From: a virus
Strand: one strand, 5' to 3'
DNA: 29,345 bases
Virus record (IMG/VR): IMGVR_UViG_3300044535_003454
Coordinates: 1-29,345 of that record
The stretch's first letter is position 1. The number at the start of each line of letters is the position of its first letter. The notes below the pieces were generated by a model that was given only the letters and a program-made list of their open reading frames with translations, searched no databases and was not told the DNA's origin. The position numbers were made by a program, and so were the translations under genes. Below, in pieces: positions 21,526-27,539 of this stretch.

Positions 21526-21599
21526 TAGGGAGTACGGGACTTGAACCCGTGACCGACGGATTATGAGTCCGCTGCTCTAACCAGCTGAGCTAACTCCCT
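21526..21599 (-). tRNA. tRNA-Met(CAU), elongator type
   Basis: The acceptor AGGGAGT/ACTCCCT is fully paired. The anticodon stem GCGGA/TCCGT encloses the loop CTCATAA (anticodon CAT), and the T arm ACGGG/CCCGT encloses TTCAAGT. The A1-U72 pair argues against an initiator tRNA. A lysidine-modified Ile(CAU) tRNA cannot be excluded by sequence alone. No CCA is encoded. Confidence 0.92.
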
Positions 21600-21605
21600 T
21601 TATCT

Positions 21606-21770
21606 TTATTTACGGTGCTTTCCAGTACCTTTCTTAATTAAAGCATTTACTAAAATCATATAGGTTAGCCAAGCAAACGCTAATTCAAAACCAACATTCA
21701 TCAAAAAGTCTGCCAATATATGATGAGGGTCAGTTATTATTTCAATCCAGTTTTGCAAAGTTTTTACCAT
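21606..21770 (-). CDS. Small membrane protein
   Basis: A roughly 54-residue protein with one hydrophobic segment (ILADFLMNVGFELAFAWLTYMILVNALI) and a basic tail (KKGTGKHRK). The start is uncertain. The ATG at 21770 lies 16 nt past an AGGAG. A TTG at 21803 would follow GGGGGG and add 11 residues. Both overlap the end of the DUF2061 gene, so the two are coupled. The function is unknown; partnership with the DUF2061 protein is possible. Confidence 0.5.
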   Translation of the reverse strand: MVKTLQNWIEIITDPHHILADFLMNVGFELAFAWLTYMILVNALIKKGTGKHRK

Positions 21771-21999
21771 TCTTATTAGAGAGGTGCTCCTTAGTAGGCT
21801 CAACCCCCCACTTTATCTTTGTCCAAATACGTTCATGCCAAAAATAAACAAATACTTTTACTAAAACCTCAAGACTTACGATTGCTGTTGCCACATCTAT
21901 TTTACCAGTAACGATTAAGGAAATAATAAAAGTATTTAGACTTTGCCAAAACCTATAGGTCAACGCTTTTACTATTGATCTTTTGCCAGCCTCTTTCAT
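21742..21999 (-). CDS. DUF2061 membrane protein
   Basis: An 85-residue protein matching DUF2061: RSIVKALTYRFWQSLNTFIISLIVTGK, then AIVSLEVLVKVFVYFWHERIWTKIKWG. Two membrane helices (about 17-35 and 40-58) are followed by the family's HERxWxKIxWG motif. DUF2061 proteins are often found beside or fused to sulfate-assimilation genes, notably APS kinase. That is the case here: the next gene upstream begins with an APS-kinase-like domain and overlaps it by ATGA. The biochemical role is not known. Confidence 0.88.
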   Translation of the reverse strand: MKEAGKRSIVKALTYRFWQSLNTFIISLIVTGKIDVATAIVSLEVLVKVFVYFWHERIWTKIKWGVEPTKEHLSNKNGKNFAKLD

Positions 22000-22751
22000 A
22001 TCCCCATCTCCTTGCGTTTCTGGGTAGCAGAAATTGCCTGTATTTCTGCAGGAAGATCGATTTGCTCTATCTTATACCCAACATCACGTCCGTAAACTAT
22101 ATTAGTAATGTTGGGAACTCTCTTGACCAAATTAATATACCCAGAATTTTTATCCCAGATAAGTCTTTCAACCATGTCGTATGGAAGCGGATCCTTTTCA
22201 GATGTATTATACGTGTTTCTTACTGCAATAAAAACTTGATCAGTAATTTCTGCTGCTTTATCACGTAGCATTTGATGCCCCTCGTGCCAGGGCTGATATC
22301 GTCCTAACATAAGCGTTGTAGGGGCAGACCAATCAAATAAAGAAAATTCTTCTAGAATGCTTTCTACCATATTGTCTGGTGAAACAAAGTCATCAAACTC
22401 TACATCGTAAGTTTCTGGATCTTGCCATAGGATGTTAGTATTTATAAAACGCCCCTCTTTAATTGTATTCATCCAAATAAGAATATCTGGTTTTCCAAAT
22501 ACAAGCCTTGTTTCTTTAGTTGGGCATACAAAGTCTACAACAACGTCGTAGCCCTGGCTAGAAAGCAGTCTGGCCATAGCACCAAGTCTGCGGGATTGCT
22601 CTTTCCTATCAGCCTCAGAAAAGCTCAAATCAGAACTAATGTCCATACGCACTTCGTCTGCATTAAGATGAATAGCGTTAATCCGTTCTTTTAAAGCTTT
22701 TGCCAAAGTTGTCTTACCACTGCCTGGCAAACCTATAATCTGAACTATCAT
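21996..22751 (-). CDS. Fusion of APS-kinase-like domain and HxGH nucleotidyltransferase
   Basis: A 251-residue protein. Residues 1-140 resemble CysC: Walker A GLPGSGKTT (7-15), HLNADEVRMDISSDLSFSEADRKEQSRRLG (28-57) and a VVVDFVCPTKETR strand. Residues 145-251 are a cytidylyl/adenylyltransferase-like domain with W-HEGH (155-159, the HxGH motif) and ISATQKRKE (240-248, like ISxTxxR). CysC makes PAPS from APS. The second domain would transfer a nucleotide to a phosphorylated substrate such as NMN, pantetheine or a sugar/alditol phosphate. The combined reaction is unknown. Confidence 0.75.
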   Translation of the reverse strand: MIVQIIGLPGSGKTTLAKALKERINAIHLNADEVRMDISSDLSFSEADRKEQSRRLGAMARLLSSQGYDVVVDFVCPTKETRLVFGKPDILIWMNTIKEGRFINTNILWQDPETYDVEFDDFVSPDNMVESILEEFSLFDWSAPTTLMLGRYQPWHEGHQMLRDKAAEITDQVFIAVRNTYNTSEKDPLPYDMVERLIWDKNSGYINLVKRVPNITNIVYGRDVGYKIEQIDLPAEIQAISATQKRKEMGI

Positions 22752-22791
22752 TTTTATCTTTCATCGTGTATAATTTTAGTAGTATATGGTG

Positions 22792-22865
22792 CGACTCCAA
22801 CCAGACTTGAACTGGCGACCCCTACCGTGACAGGGTAGTGCTCTAACCAACTGAGCTATGGAGCC
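22792..22865 (-). tRNA. tRNA-Asp(GUC)
   Basis: The acceptor GGCTCCA/TGGAGTC has one G-U pair. The anticodon stem CTACC/GGTAG encloses CTGTCAC (anticodon GTC), and the T arm GCCAG/CTGGT encloses TTCAAGT. The discriminator is G, as usual for Asp. No CCA is encoded. A TGC-TATACT -10 lies just upstream. Confidence 0.95.
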
Positions 22866-22874
22866 TTTTAAACA

Positions 22875-22898
22875 AGTATAGCAGGTCTATGATATAAT
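22875..22898. promoter_or_regulatory. Divergent promoters: tRNA-Asp and GT61-like gene
   Basis: On the minus strand TGC-TATACT has its hexamer at 22880-22875 and would start the tRNA-Asp transcript near 22868. On the plus strand TATGATATAAT (22888-22898) ends 7 nt before the ATG at 22906, so the GT61-like mRNA looks leaderless. TCTATGATATAATT (22886-22899) is identical over 14 nt to 1761-1774. Confidence 0.7.
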
Positions 22899-22905
22899 TG
22901 CAACC

Positions 22906-24015
22906 ATGGGCGGCAGAGAAGCAAAACAAAACATTGAAGATATTTTGCTTTATGACATAATGGATAAAGGCTTTTCAGTTTTACAAGACTTAAATACAGA
23001 AATATCTTTTACGCAAAATAGTCCAGTAAAGGTCTATCGCACTAATGATATTAATATATATAAAATTAAAGACTTCTCCATTCAGTTTTTATATAGCAAT
23101 TCTAAAAAACATAAAACATTTTCTGAGAATGCTTTTATATTAGACTTAGACATGCTAGATTCTCATTATCACTTATTACTAGACTATGTTGGTCAATATT
23201 TTTTGCTAAAACAACGCTTTCCAAAAATAAAACCAGTTTTTATTACTTATCAGCACGGAGAAAAAAAGAAATTAATTAAAGATCATGGCAAGCTATCAAG
23301 AAATATGTATAGGGTTCTTGACCTTGCTGGGTTTAATTGTGAAGAAATTATTGATTTAAAAGAGTTTTCCTCAATAACTTTTAAGGAAACTTGCTTTATT
23401 AATGTTTTCCAAAATCAGTATTTAGCAAAAGTAGGGAATAAAGGTATTGCTTCCTCAGATATGTCTTATGCTTCTAGACCGCTTAAAGATTTGTTTTCTG
23501 TTAAAGAAAAGCTTAAAGGTAGTAAAAAATTTTTTATTACCAGAGTGCCAGAAAACTCTTATTTGAGAAAAATTATAGGGGAAACTGAAAAATATATAAT
23601 AAAAGAAAAGTTAGAATACTTAAGATCGACAACCTTTTATCATGAATCAGTTAAACATTGCAGAAGAATATCTTTAGATGATGAACTTTTTTTAGAAACA
23701 TTTTTTAGAAACAATGGCTATGAAATCATTAACCCATCTGACTATAAATTTGAAGAGCAGGTAAGAATATTTTCTTCTGCTACACATATTGCTGGCCTGG
23801 CGGGGGCTGGATTTATTAATGCCATTTTCCCTAATCAGAAAGCAAAAATTTTTATATTAAACCCCAACACGGGCTATAACTTTGATCATGGATCAATACC
23901 TAAAATTTTAGGACATGATGTTTATTATATTCCAGAACTTAAAAAAGAAAGTGAGAAGTCTTACACAGTTTCTGTAAAAGAAATGATTAAGTCTTTACCT
24001 ATGAACAAAATCTAA
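22906..24015 (+). CDS. GT61-like glycosyltransferase, paralogue 3
   Basis: A 369-residue protein of the same family as 7350 and 9118. Motifs in order: LDSHYHLLLDYVGQYFLLKQ (about 83-102), KKFFITRVPEN (about 206-216), FFRNNGYEIINPSDYKFEEQVRIFSSA (about 265-291), THIAGLAGAGFINAIFPNQKA (about 292-312). The HYHLLLD and GLAGAGFIN parts are diagnostic of the DUF563/GT61 group. It is alone on the plus strand in a minus-strand region, driven by its own leaderless promoter. Its stop interlocks with the convergent gene as CTAA. Confidence 0.75.
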   Translation: MGGREAKQNIEDILLYDIMDKGFSVLQDLNTEISFTQNSPVKVYRTNDINIYKIKDFSIQFLYSNSKKHKTFSENAFILDLDMLDSHYHLLLDYVGQYFLLKQRFPKIKPVFITYQHGEKKKLIKDHGKLSRNMYRVLDLAGFNCEEIIDLKEFSSITFKETCFINVFQNQYLAKVGNKGIASSDMSYASRPLKDLFSVKEKLKGSKKFFITRVPENSYLRKIIGETEKYIIKEKLEYLRSTTFYHESVKHCRRISLDDELFLETFFRNNGYEIINPSDYKFEEQVRIFSSATHIAGLAGAGFINAIFPNQKAKIFILNPNTGYNFDHGSIPKILGHDVYYIPELKKESEKSYTVSVKEMIKSLPMNKI

Positions 24016-24212
24016 TCTATAAGTCTTTCATATGCCCAGCCAAGAATACTGGCGGCAGAGTCGTCTTTATCATATTGCTTTTCATAAATAAGATTACGAA
24101 GCTTAGAGAAGATTTTAATTCTTTCAGACATTCTAATTAATTCAACGGTCATTGGATCAATGCCGTCGATACTTTTAGAGATATCCATATCTATTTCATT
24201 AGGATTATCCAT
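24012..24212 (-). CDS. Small helical protein of unknown function
   Basis: A 66-residue acidic protein, mostly helical (PMTVELIRMSERIKIFSKLRNLIYEKQ, then a final AASILGWAYERLID). There is no recognised family. GGAGG precedes the ATG. It follows the collagen-like gene by 15 nt and may be the last gene of that transcript, with a small virion or chaperone role. Confidence 0.6.
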   Translation of the reverse strand: MDNPNEIDMDISKSIDGIDPMTVELIRMSERIKIFSKLRNLIYEKQYDKDDSAASILGWAYERLID

Positions 24213-24227
24213 AAGGCGTTGCCTCCG

Positions 24228-24758
24228 TTAAGCAGCTATGTAAGTACCGTTAATGTATATTTTGCTAATAGTTGAAAGTGTTACTGGCGTACCCTGGAGA
24301 AACAGACCTTCTCTAATTGGAGCATTGGCACCACCTGCTGACTTAAGGTAGTGCAAATCTAAAACGTCAGTAACTCCTGCGGTATCAGCATTAATAATCG
24401 TGTGCCCAGTTCCAGTATCTGGGTCCACATCTGGGTCAGCCCATGCCCAACCAGTAAAGTGGTTAAATCCAACTGCTGGAGTAAACGGAAGCTGTAGTTT
24501 GTACTGTCCAGTTCCGAAATTTGTCACGGTAGACATGTTAACCTCAATAACAAAGCTAACTAGCTTACCTGCCTTAACATAATAAGAGTTGTATGTTGGA
24601 TAGGTAGAACCAGCACCAGTAAATGTTAGACCAGTTGCAGTAAAGACTGGGGAGTATCTTGTCGAAGTTTCTAGGCCAGAAGTTCCTGCTGGGCCCTGTG
24701 GGCCTGTTGGGCCTTGGGGGCCAGGAGTTCCGTCAGTATGATTATTAAATCTAGCCAT
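24228..24758 (-). CDS. Collagen-like virion protein (tail fibre or decoration)
   Basis: A 176-residue protein. Residues 10-28 are six Gly-X-Y triplets (GTP GPQ GPT GPQ GPA GTS), a short collagen-like stalk that can trimerise. The rest is beta-rich (about 40-176), ending in ISKIYINGTYIA, like phage fibre tips or head decorations. The Pro residues in the repeat are possible targets for the P4H-like oxygenases; this is inference. Its ATG overlaps the upstream stop by one base (TAATG). Confidence 0.8.
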   Translation of the reverse strand: MARFNNHTDGTPGPQGPTGPQGPAGTSGLETSTRYSPVFTATGLTFTGAGSTYPTYNSYYVKAGKLVSFVIEVNMSTVTNFGTGQYKLQLPFTPAVGFNHFTGWAWADPDVDPDTGTGHTIINADTAGVTDVLDLHYLKSAGGANAPIREGLFLQGTPVTLSTISKIYINGTYIAA

Positions 24759-25039
24759 TATACACCAGACTCAAGGTTGGTTTTTAAAACTGCCACCTTA
24801 GAATTGTTTGTATCAGTGATAGCATATAAAGCATCTTTTCCAGGAAGTTCCCAAGAAATAGCGTGTCCAGGAGCAATTCGGTATCCATAGCTTAATGCTG
24901 TTACTCCTTCACCACCTATATAAACGTAGGCAGTGTCATGAACATTTTGAACTGTAATATCCATTCCAGAGTGAACTCCATTAGGAGTTAAGCGGGTAGC
25001 AGCAGAACTGCTAAGGGTAGTTAGAGCATGAGAAGTCAT
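24758..25039 (-). CDS. Small beta-rich protein, probably virion-associated
   Basis: A 93-residue protein rich in Ser, Thr, Val and Gly. Beta strands (MDITVQNVHDTAYVYIGGEGV, HAISWELPGKDALYAITD) suit a head-fibre or tail-fibre subunit. Its coupling to the collagen-like gene by a 1-nt overlap supports a common particle role. It looks leaderless: TGT-TATAAT (25054-25046) lies 6 nt before the ATG. Confidence 0.65.
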   Translation of the reverse strand: MTSHALTTLSSSAATRLTPNGVHSGMDITVQNVHDTAYVYIGGEGVTALSYGYRIAPGHAISWELPGKDALYAITDTNNSKVAVLKTNLESGV

Positions 25040-25045
25040 ACGCTA

Positions 25046-25054
25046 ATTATAACA
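25046..25054 (-). promoter_or_regulatory. Extended -10 of the virion gene pair
   Basis: The minus strand reads TGTTATAAT, 6 nt before the ATG at 25039, with no Shine-Dalgarno. It fits the leaderless pattern seen at 1738, 1780 and 9110. Confidence 0.7.
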
Positions 25055-25061
25055 TTATTTA

Positions 25062-26495
25062 CTAATAGATAATCTTAGTGTTATATTGTTCTTCCCAAAG
25101 TTTAATATCACTATAGTCATTGAGTAGTGGTTGACCTTTTATATTAAGACTTGTATTTAACAATACTGGTACCCCAGTTTTTTCATAAAACTTTTTTAAG
25201 ACAGAATATAGTCCAGGATGCTGTTTAGCATTTACTGTCTGTACTCGTGAGGTACCATCTACGTGGACTACAGAGGGGATTAGGTCTGGCTTTAAACATC
25301 TAGGCGTATATTGCATATAAGGGCTTGTATAGTCCATATCGAACCATTCAGAGGCATATTCTTCCATCACTACTGGAGCAAATGGACGGAACAATTCTCT
25401 CTGTTTAATTAAATTAACTTTATCTTTTATGTCTGGATCTCTAGGGTCTGCAAGAATACTTCTATTGCCAAGTGCTCTTGGGCCATACTCTGCTCTACCA
25501 GCAGCTACTGCACAAATTTTATTTTTCATTAACTCTTTAAAAATTTTGTCTACTGGATATTCATTTCCTAAATCATAGCCTAAGTATGGACCTTGCCAAT
25601 CTAAATGTTTACCATATAATGCGGCAGCAGCACCAAGAGAAGAACCAGCATCTCCAGGATTTGGCATAATCCAAATATCATCAAAAAGATTCCAGAGCAA
25701 AGTATTTGCTTTGCTATTTAAAGCACAGCCACCCATAAAGACTAAGTTGTATTTTTTAGTTTTGTTAATTGCCATCTTCATAAATTCAATTAAACGATCT
25801 TCATATATCTTCTGAACTGCTGCAGCAATATCAAATCTTTCTTGTTCGTAAACCTTACATGGCCAATCAAAGATGCCCTTGTGAAAGTTATACCTTTGAT
25901 CTTTAATGCTAGGGAAATATTTATTTACAAGATCATAGTATTTATCTGGATTTCCATAGCCTGCCATGCCCATAAGGATGTACTCTTCTTGGTTTGGCTT
26001 CAGTCCTATGAGCTGAGTAAAGGCAGAGTAGAATAGTCCAAAGCTAAACGGATAGTTGTCTTTGTGTATTGGAATAATGTCATCGTCTTCTCCTATCCAG
26101 ATACTAGAAGTATTAAACTCTCCAATGGCATCTATTACTACAATTACTGCATCTTTAAATGGACTTGTGTAATACCCCGCAGCTGCGTGAGAATAGTGAT
26201 GAGAAAAGTTTTTACGTTTTAAATCTGCAAGCTGAGTGTTTTCAAAAAAAGGCTTTCCTCCACCAAAGCCTCCAAACATTTTGAGTCTAAGGTTTTTAAG
26301 CCAAGGTTTTTCATAATAAGCAAGGGCATTTGGAGATCCGTATTTAAGAGCATCCTCTAAGATATCTGGATTATTAAACCAATCATTTTTAGTTTTGCTG
26401 TATCTTTCAGCATGTCCAGCAAAAAGAATCTTATCACCGTCAATTAAAGATACGGATGCATCATGAGTTGTTTCGTTAATGCCAATTATTTTCAT
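25062..26495 (-). CDS. Carbamoyltransferase, NodU/TobZ family
   Basis: A 477-residue enzyme. The N-terminal Kae1-like domain shows NETTHDASVSLI (7-18) and HHYSHAAAGYY (99-109), the metal-binding His motif, then IDAIGE. GGCALNSKAN and GDAGSSLGAAA follow. The C-terminal YrdC-like part has GRAEYGPRALGNRSIL and PVLLNTSLNIKGQP. It ends soon after this motif, so the last segment of NodU relatives (about 570 residues) is trimmed. Family members move a carbamoyl group from carbamoyl phosphate to a hydroxyl on a sugar or antibiotic. It would decorate the glycan made by neighbouring genes. Confidence 0.93.
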   Translation of the reverse strand: MKIIGINETTHDASVSLIDGDKILFAGHAERYSKTKNDWFNNPDILEDALKYGSPNALAYYEKPWLKNLRLKMFGGFGGGKPFFENTQLADLKRKNFSHHYSHAAAGYYTSPFKDAVIVVIDAIGEFNTSSIWIGEDDDIIPIHKDNYPFSFGLFYSAFTQLIGLKPNQEEYILMGMAGYGNPDKYYDLVNKYFPSIKDQRYNFHKGIFDWPCKVYEQERFDIAAAVQKIYEDRLIEFMKMAINKTKKYNLVFMGGCALNSKANTLLWNLFDDIWIMPNPGDAGSSLGAAAALYGKHLDWQGPYLGYDLGNEYPVDKIFKELMKNKICAVAAGRAEYGPRALGNRSILADPRDPDIKDKVNLIKQRELFRPFAPVVMEEYASEWFDMDYTSPYMQYTPRCLKPDLIPSVVHVDGTSRVQTVNAKQHPGLYSVLKKFYEKTGVPVLLNTSLNIKGQPLLNDYSDIKLWEEQYNTKIIY

Positions 26496-26575
26496 TAGTA
26501 TAAAAAATCTTTTTTTCTATTTAAAACTTTTTTAATTTTTCTTTTTAAGAAAAACAGTTTAATTTTTTTAAACAT
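26495..26575 (-). CDS. 26-codon basic small ORF between the oxygenase and carbamoyltransferase
   Basis: An ATG at 26575 opens a 26-codon frame ending at TAA 26497-26495. It starts MFKKIKLFFLKRKIKK and contains 9 Lys, 2 Arg and 1 Asp. AAGGGG lies 4 nt before the ATG. The start overlaps the end of the upstream gene by 8 nt, and its stop overlaps the next ATG as TAATG, so all three would be translationally coupled. Hydrophobic and basic residues alternate as in an amphipathic helix. It may be a leader that feeds ribosomes to the carbamoyltransferase, or an AT-rich chance frame. Confidence 0.45.
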   Translation of the reverse strand: MFKKIKLFFLKRKIKKVLNRKKDFLY

Positions 26576-27158
26576 TGTACCCCTTTTTGATTTCCCAGTC
26601 GCCCAAAGCTTCGTTAATTACTGTATCTGGGTCATAGTCTGTGGTCCATTCGTTAGGATGAACATCAGAAAAAAATCCAACGATTGTAGATCTATTACCA
26701 GAAATTACAGGACGAACCTCGTGAATGGTGTCCTTAGATGGGAAAAGAACCAGGTCTCCTGCCTTTGGCTTATAGCTAATATTGTGTTCAGGAAAATCAA
26801 TCTCTCCGCCTTCGTAATCACTTGTTAAATAAATTATTGAGCTATAGGTAATATATCCAGAGTTATATGTATCTAGATGTGGGCCAGCTCCCTTCCCAAT
26901 GTCCCAAACACCCAACTGACTATCAACACAATAAATTTCATTAGGATTATTAAAGCTTTTGGCAATTTGTTTTGCGACTTTGTAAGCCTGCTTAGATATA
27001 GCTGCAAAAGATCCTACAATATATAAAGGAACAACTTTAACTGATGGGTTATCTTGCCAGGGCTCTGTTGGCTTTGATTCTAAAAAAAATAAAGCTTCTT
27101 TTATGTCTTTACTGCTAATAAAGTTATGGATTATTTTAATATCGTCTTTATGTGTCAT
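26568..27158 (-). CDS. 2OG-Fe(II) oxygenase, prolyl-4-hydroxylase-like
   Basis: A 196-residue dioxygenase. H94-L-D96 (GPHLDTY), H146 (TIHEVRP) and R156 (GNRSTIV) complete the site. The positions are the same as in the protein at 27540, so the two are paralogues. The start is at 27158: it follows TATAAT by 6 nt, while the upstream in-frame ATG at 27206 lies inside tRNA-Asn. A carbamoyltransferase follows through the small ORF at 26495. Confidence 0.88.
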   Translation of the reverse strand: MTHKDDIKIIHNFISSKDIKEALFFLESKPTEPWQDNPSVKVVPLYIVGSFAAISKQAYKVAKQIAKSFNNPNEIYCVDSQLGVWDIGKGAGPHLDTYNSGYITYSSIIYLTSDYEGGEIDFPEHNISYKPKAGDLVLFPSKDTIHEVRPVISGNRSTIVGFFSDVHPNEWTTDYDPDTVINEALGDWEIKKGYNV

Positions 27159-27164
27159 GGTTAC

Positions 27165-27170
27165 ATTATA
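27165..27170 (-). promoter_or_regulatory. -10 of the leaderless oxygenase gene
   Basis: TATAAT on the minus strand lies 6 nt before the ATG at 27158. It lacks the TG extension. The -35 region would fall within the tRNA-Asn gene. Confidence 0.6.
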
Positions 27171-27182
27171 CCTTATCGCCTG

Positions 27183-27254
27183 CTCCCCCTCGTGGATTCG
27201 AACCACGGACCTTAGAGTTAACAGCTCTCTGCTCTGCCGCTGAGCTAAGGGGGA
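27183..27254 (-). tRNA. tRNA-Asn(GUU)
   Basis: The acceptor TCCCCCT/AGGGGGA is fully paired. The anticodon loop CTGTTAA (anticodon GTT) is closed by AGAG/CTCT with a mismatched outer pair, and the T arm CGTGG/CCACG encloses TTCGAAT. The discriminator is G. No CCA is encoded. It follows the small gene at 27260 on the same strand. Confidence 0.92.
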
Positions 27255-27259
27255 TAGTT

Positions 27260-27508
27260 TTACAGTTTAAAATTAGAATTAGTTGCTCTCCATACAGATG
27301 GAGAGTGGTTTTCTTCTACGGCTAGCTTGGTTTCTCTGTCTTCATAGAGTCTTAGAATATGAATACATGGATCGCCTCCATCATCAAATTCTTTATCCTC
27401 TTCAACGGTTAATGGCAATCCATCGTGTGGATAACATATTGCTGGGCCAACAAAACCATTTGTTATTCCTTGCTGTAACCATTCATCAAAATTAATTTCA
27501 TTATTCAT
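27260..27508 (-). CDS. Small acidic phage protein, unknown function
   Basis: An 82-residue soluble protein rich in Asp/Glu. It shows FDEWLQQGITNGFVGPAIC, then DGLPLTVEEDKEFDDGGDPCIHILRLYED and a Trp/Asn end. The EExxEFDDGGDPCIHxxRLY block looks conserved, perhaps a metal-binding or protein-contact surface, and resembles small proteins in actinophages; I cannot name a family. It is leaderless by the spacing of its -10. tRNA-Asn follows in the same direction. Confidence 0.65.
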   Translation of the reverse strand: MNNEINFDEWLQQGITNGFVGPAICYPHDGLPLTVEEDKEFDDGGDPCIHILRLYEDRETKLAVEENHSPSVWRATNSNFKL

Positions 27509-27514
27509 TACTAT

Positions 27515-27520
27515 ATTATA
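27515..27520 (-). promoter_or_regulatory. -10 of the leaderless small gene and tRNA-Asn
   Basis: TATAAT on the minus strand lies 6 nt before the ATG at 27508. There is no TG extension. An AGGAG sequence lies just upstream of the hexamer, but it would not be in the transcript. Confidence 0.55.
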
Positions 27521-27539
27521 CTCCTATGTAGATATAATG

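Noticed and set aside
22769-22774. Plus-strand TATAAT after TG, downstream of the tRNA-Asp gene.
   Set aside because: No plus-strand gene starts within reach; the next one at 22906 has its own -10 at 22893-22898. Probably a by-product of AT-rich sequence.
27159-27206. N-terminal extension of the 26568 oxygenase to the ATG at 27206.
   Set aside because: It would translate the 3' half of tRNA-Asn; the leaderless ATG at 27158 fits both the -10 and the paralogue's length.
27533-27538. Plus-strand TATAAT preceded by TAGA.
   Set aside because: No plus-strand ORF of credible quality follows; all neighbours are on the minus strand.
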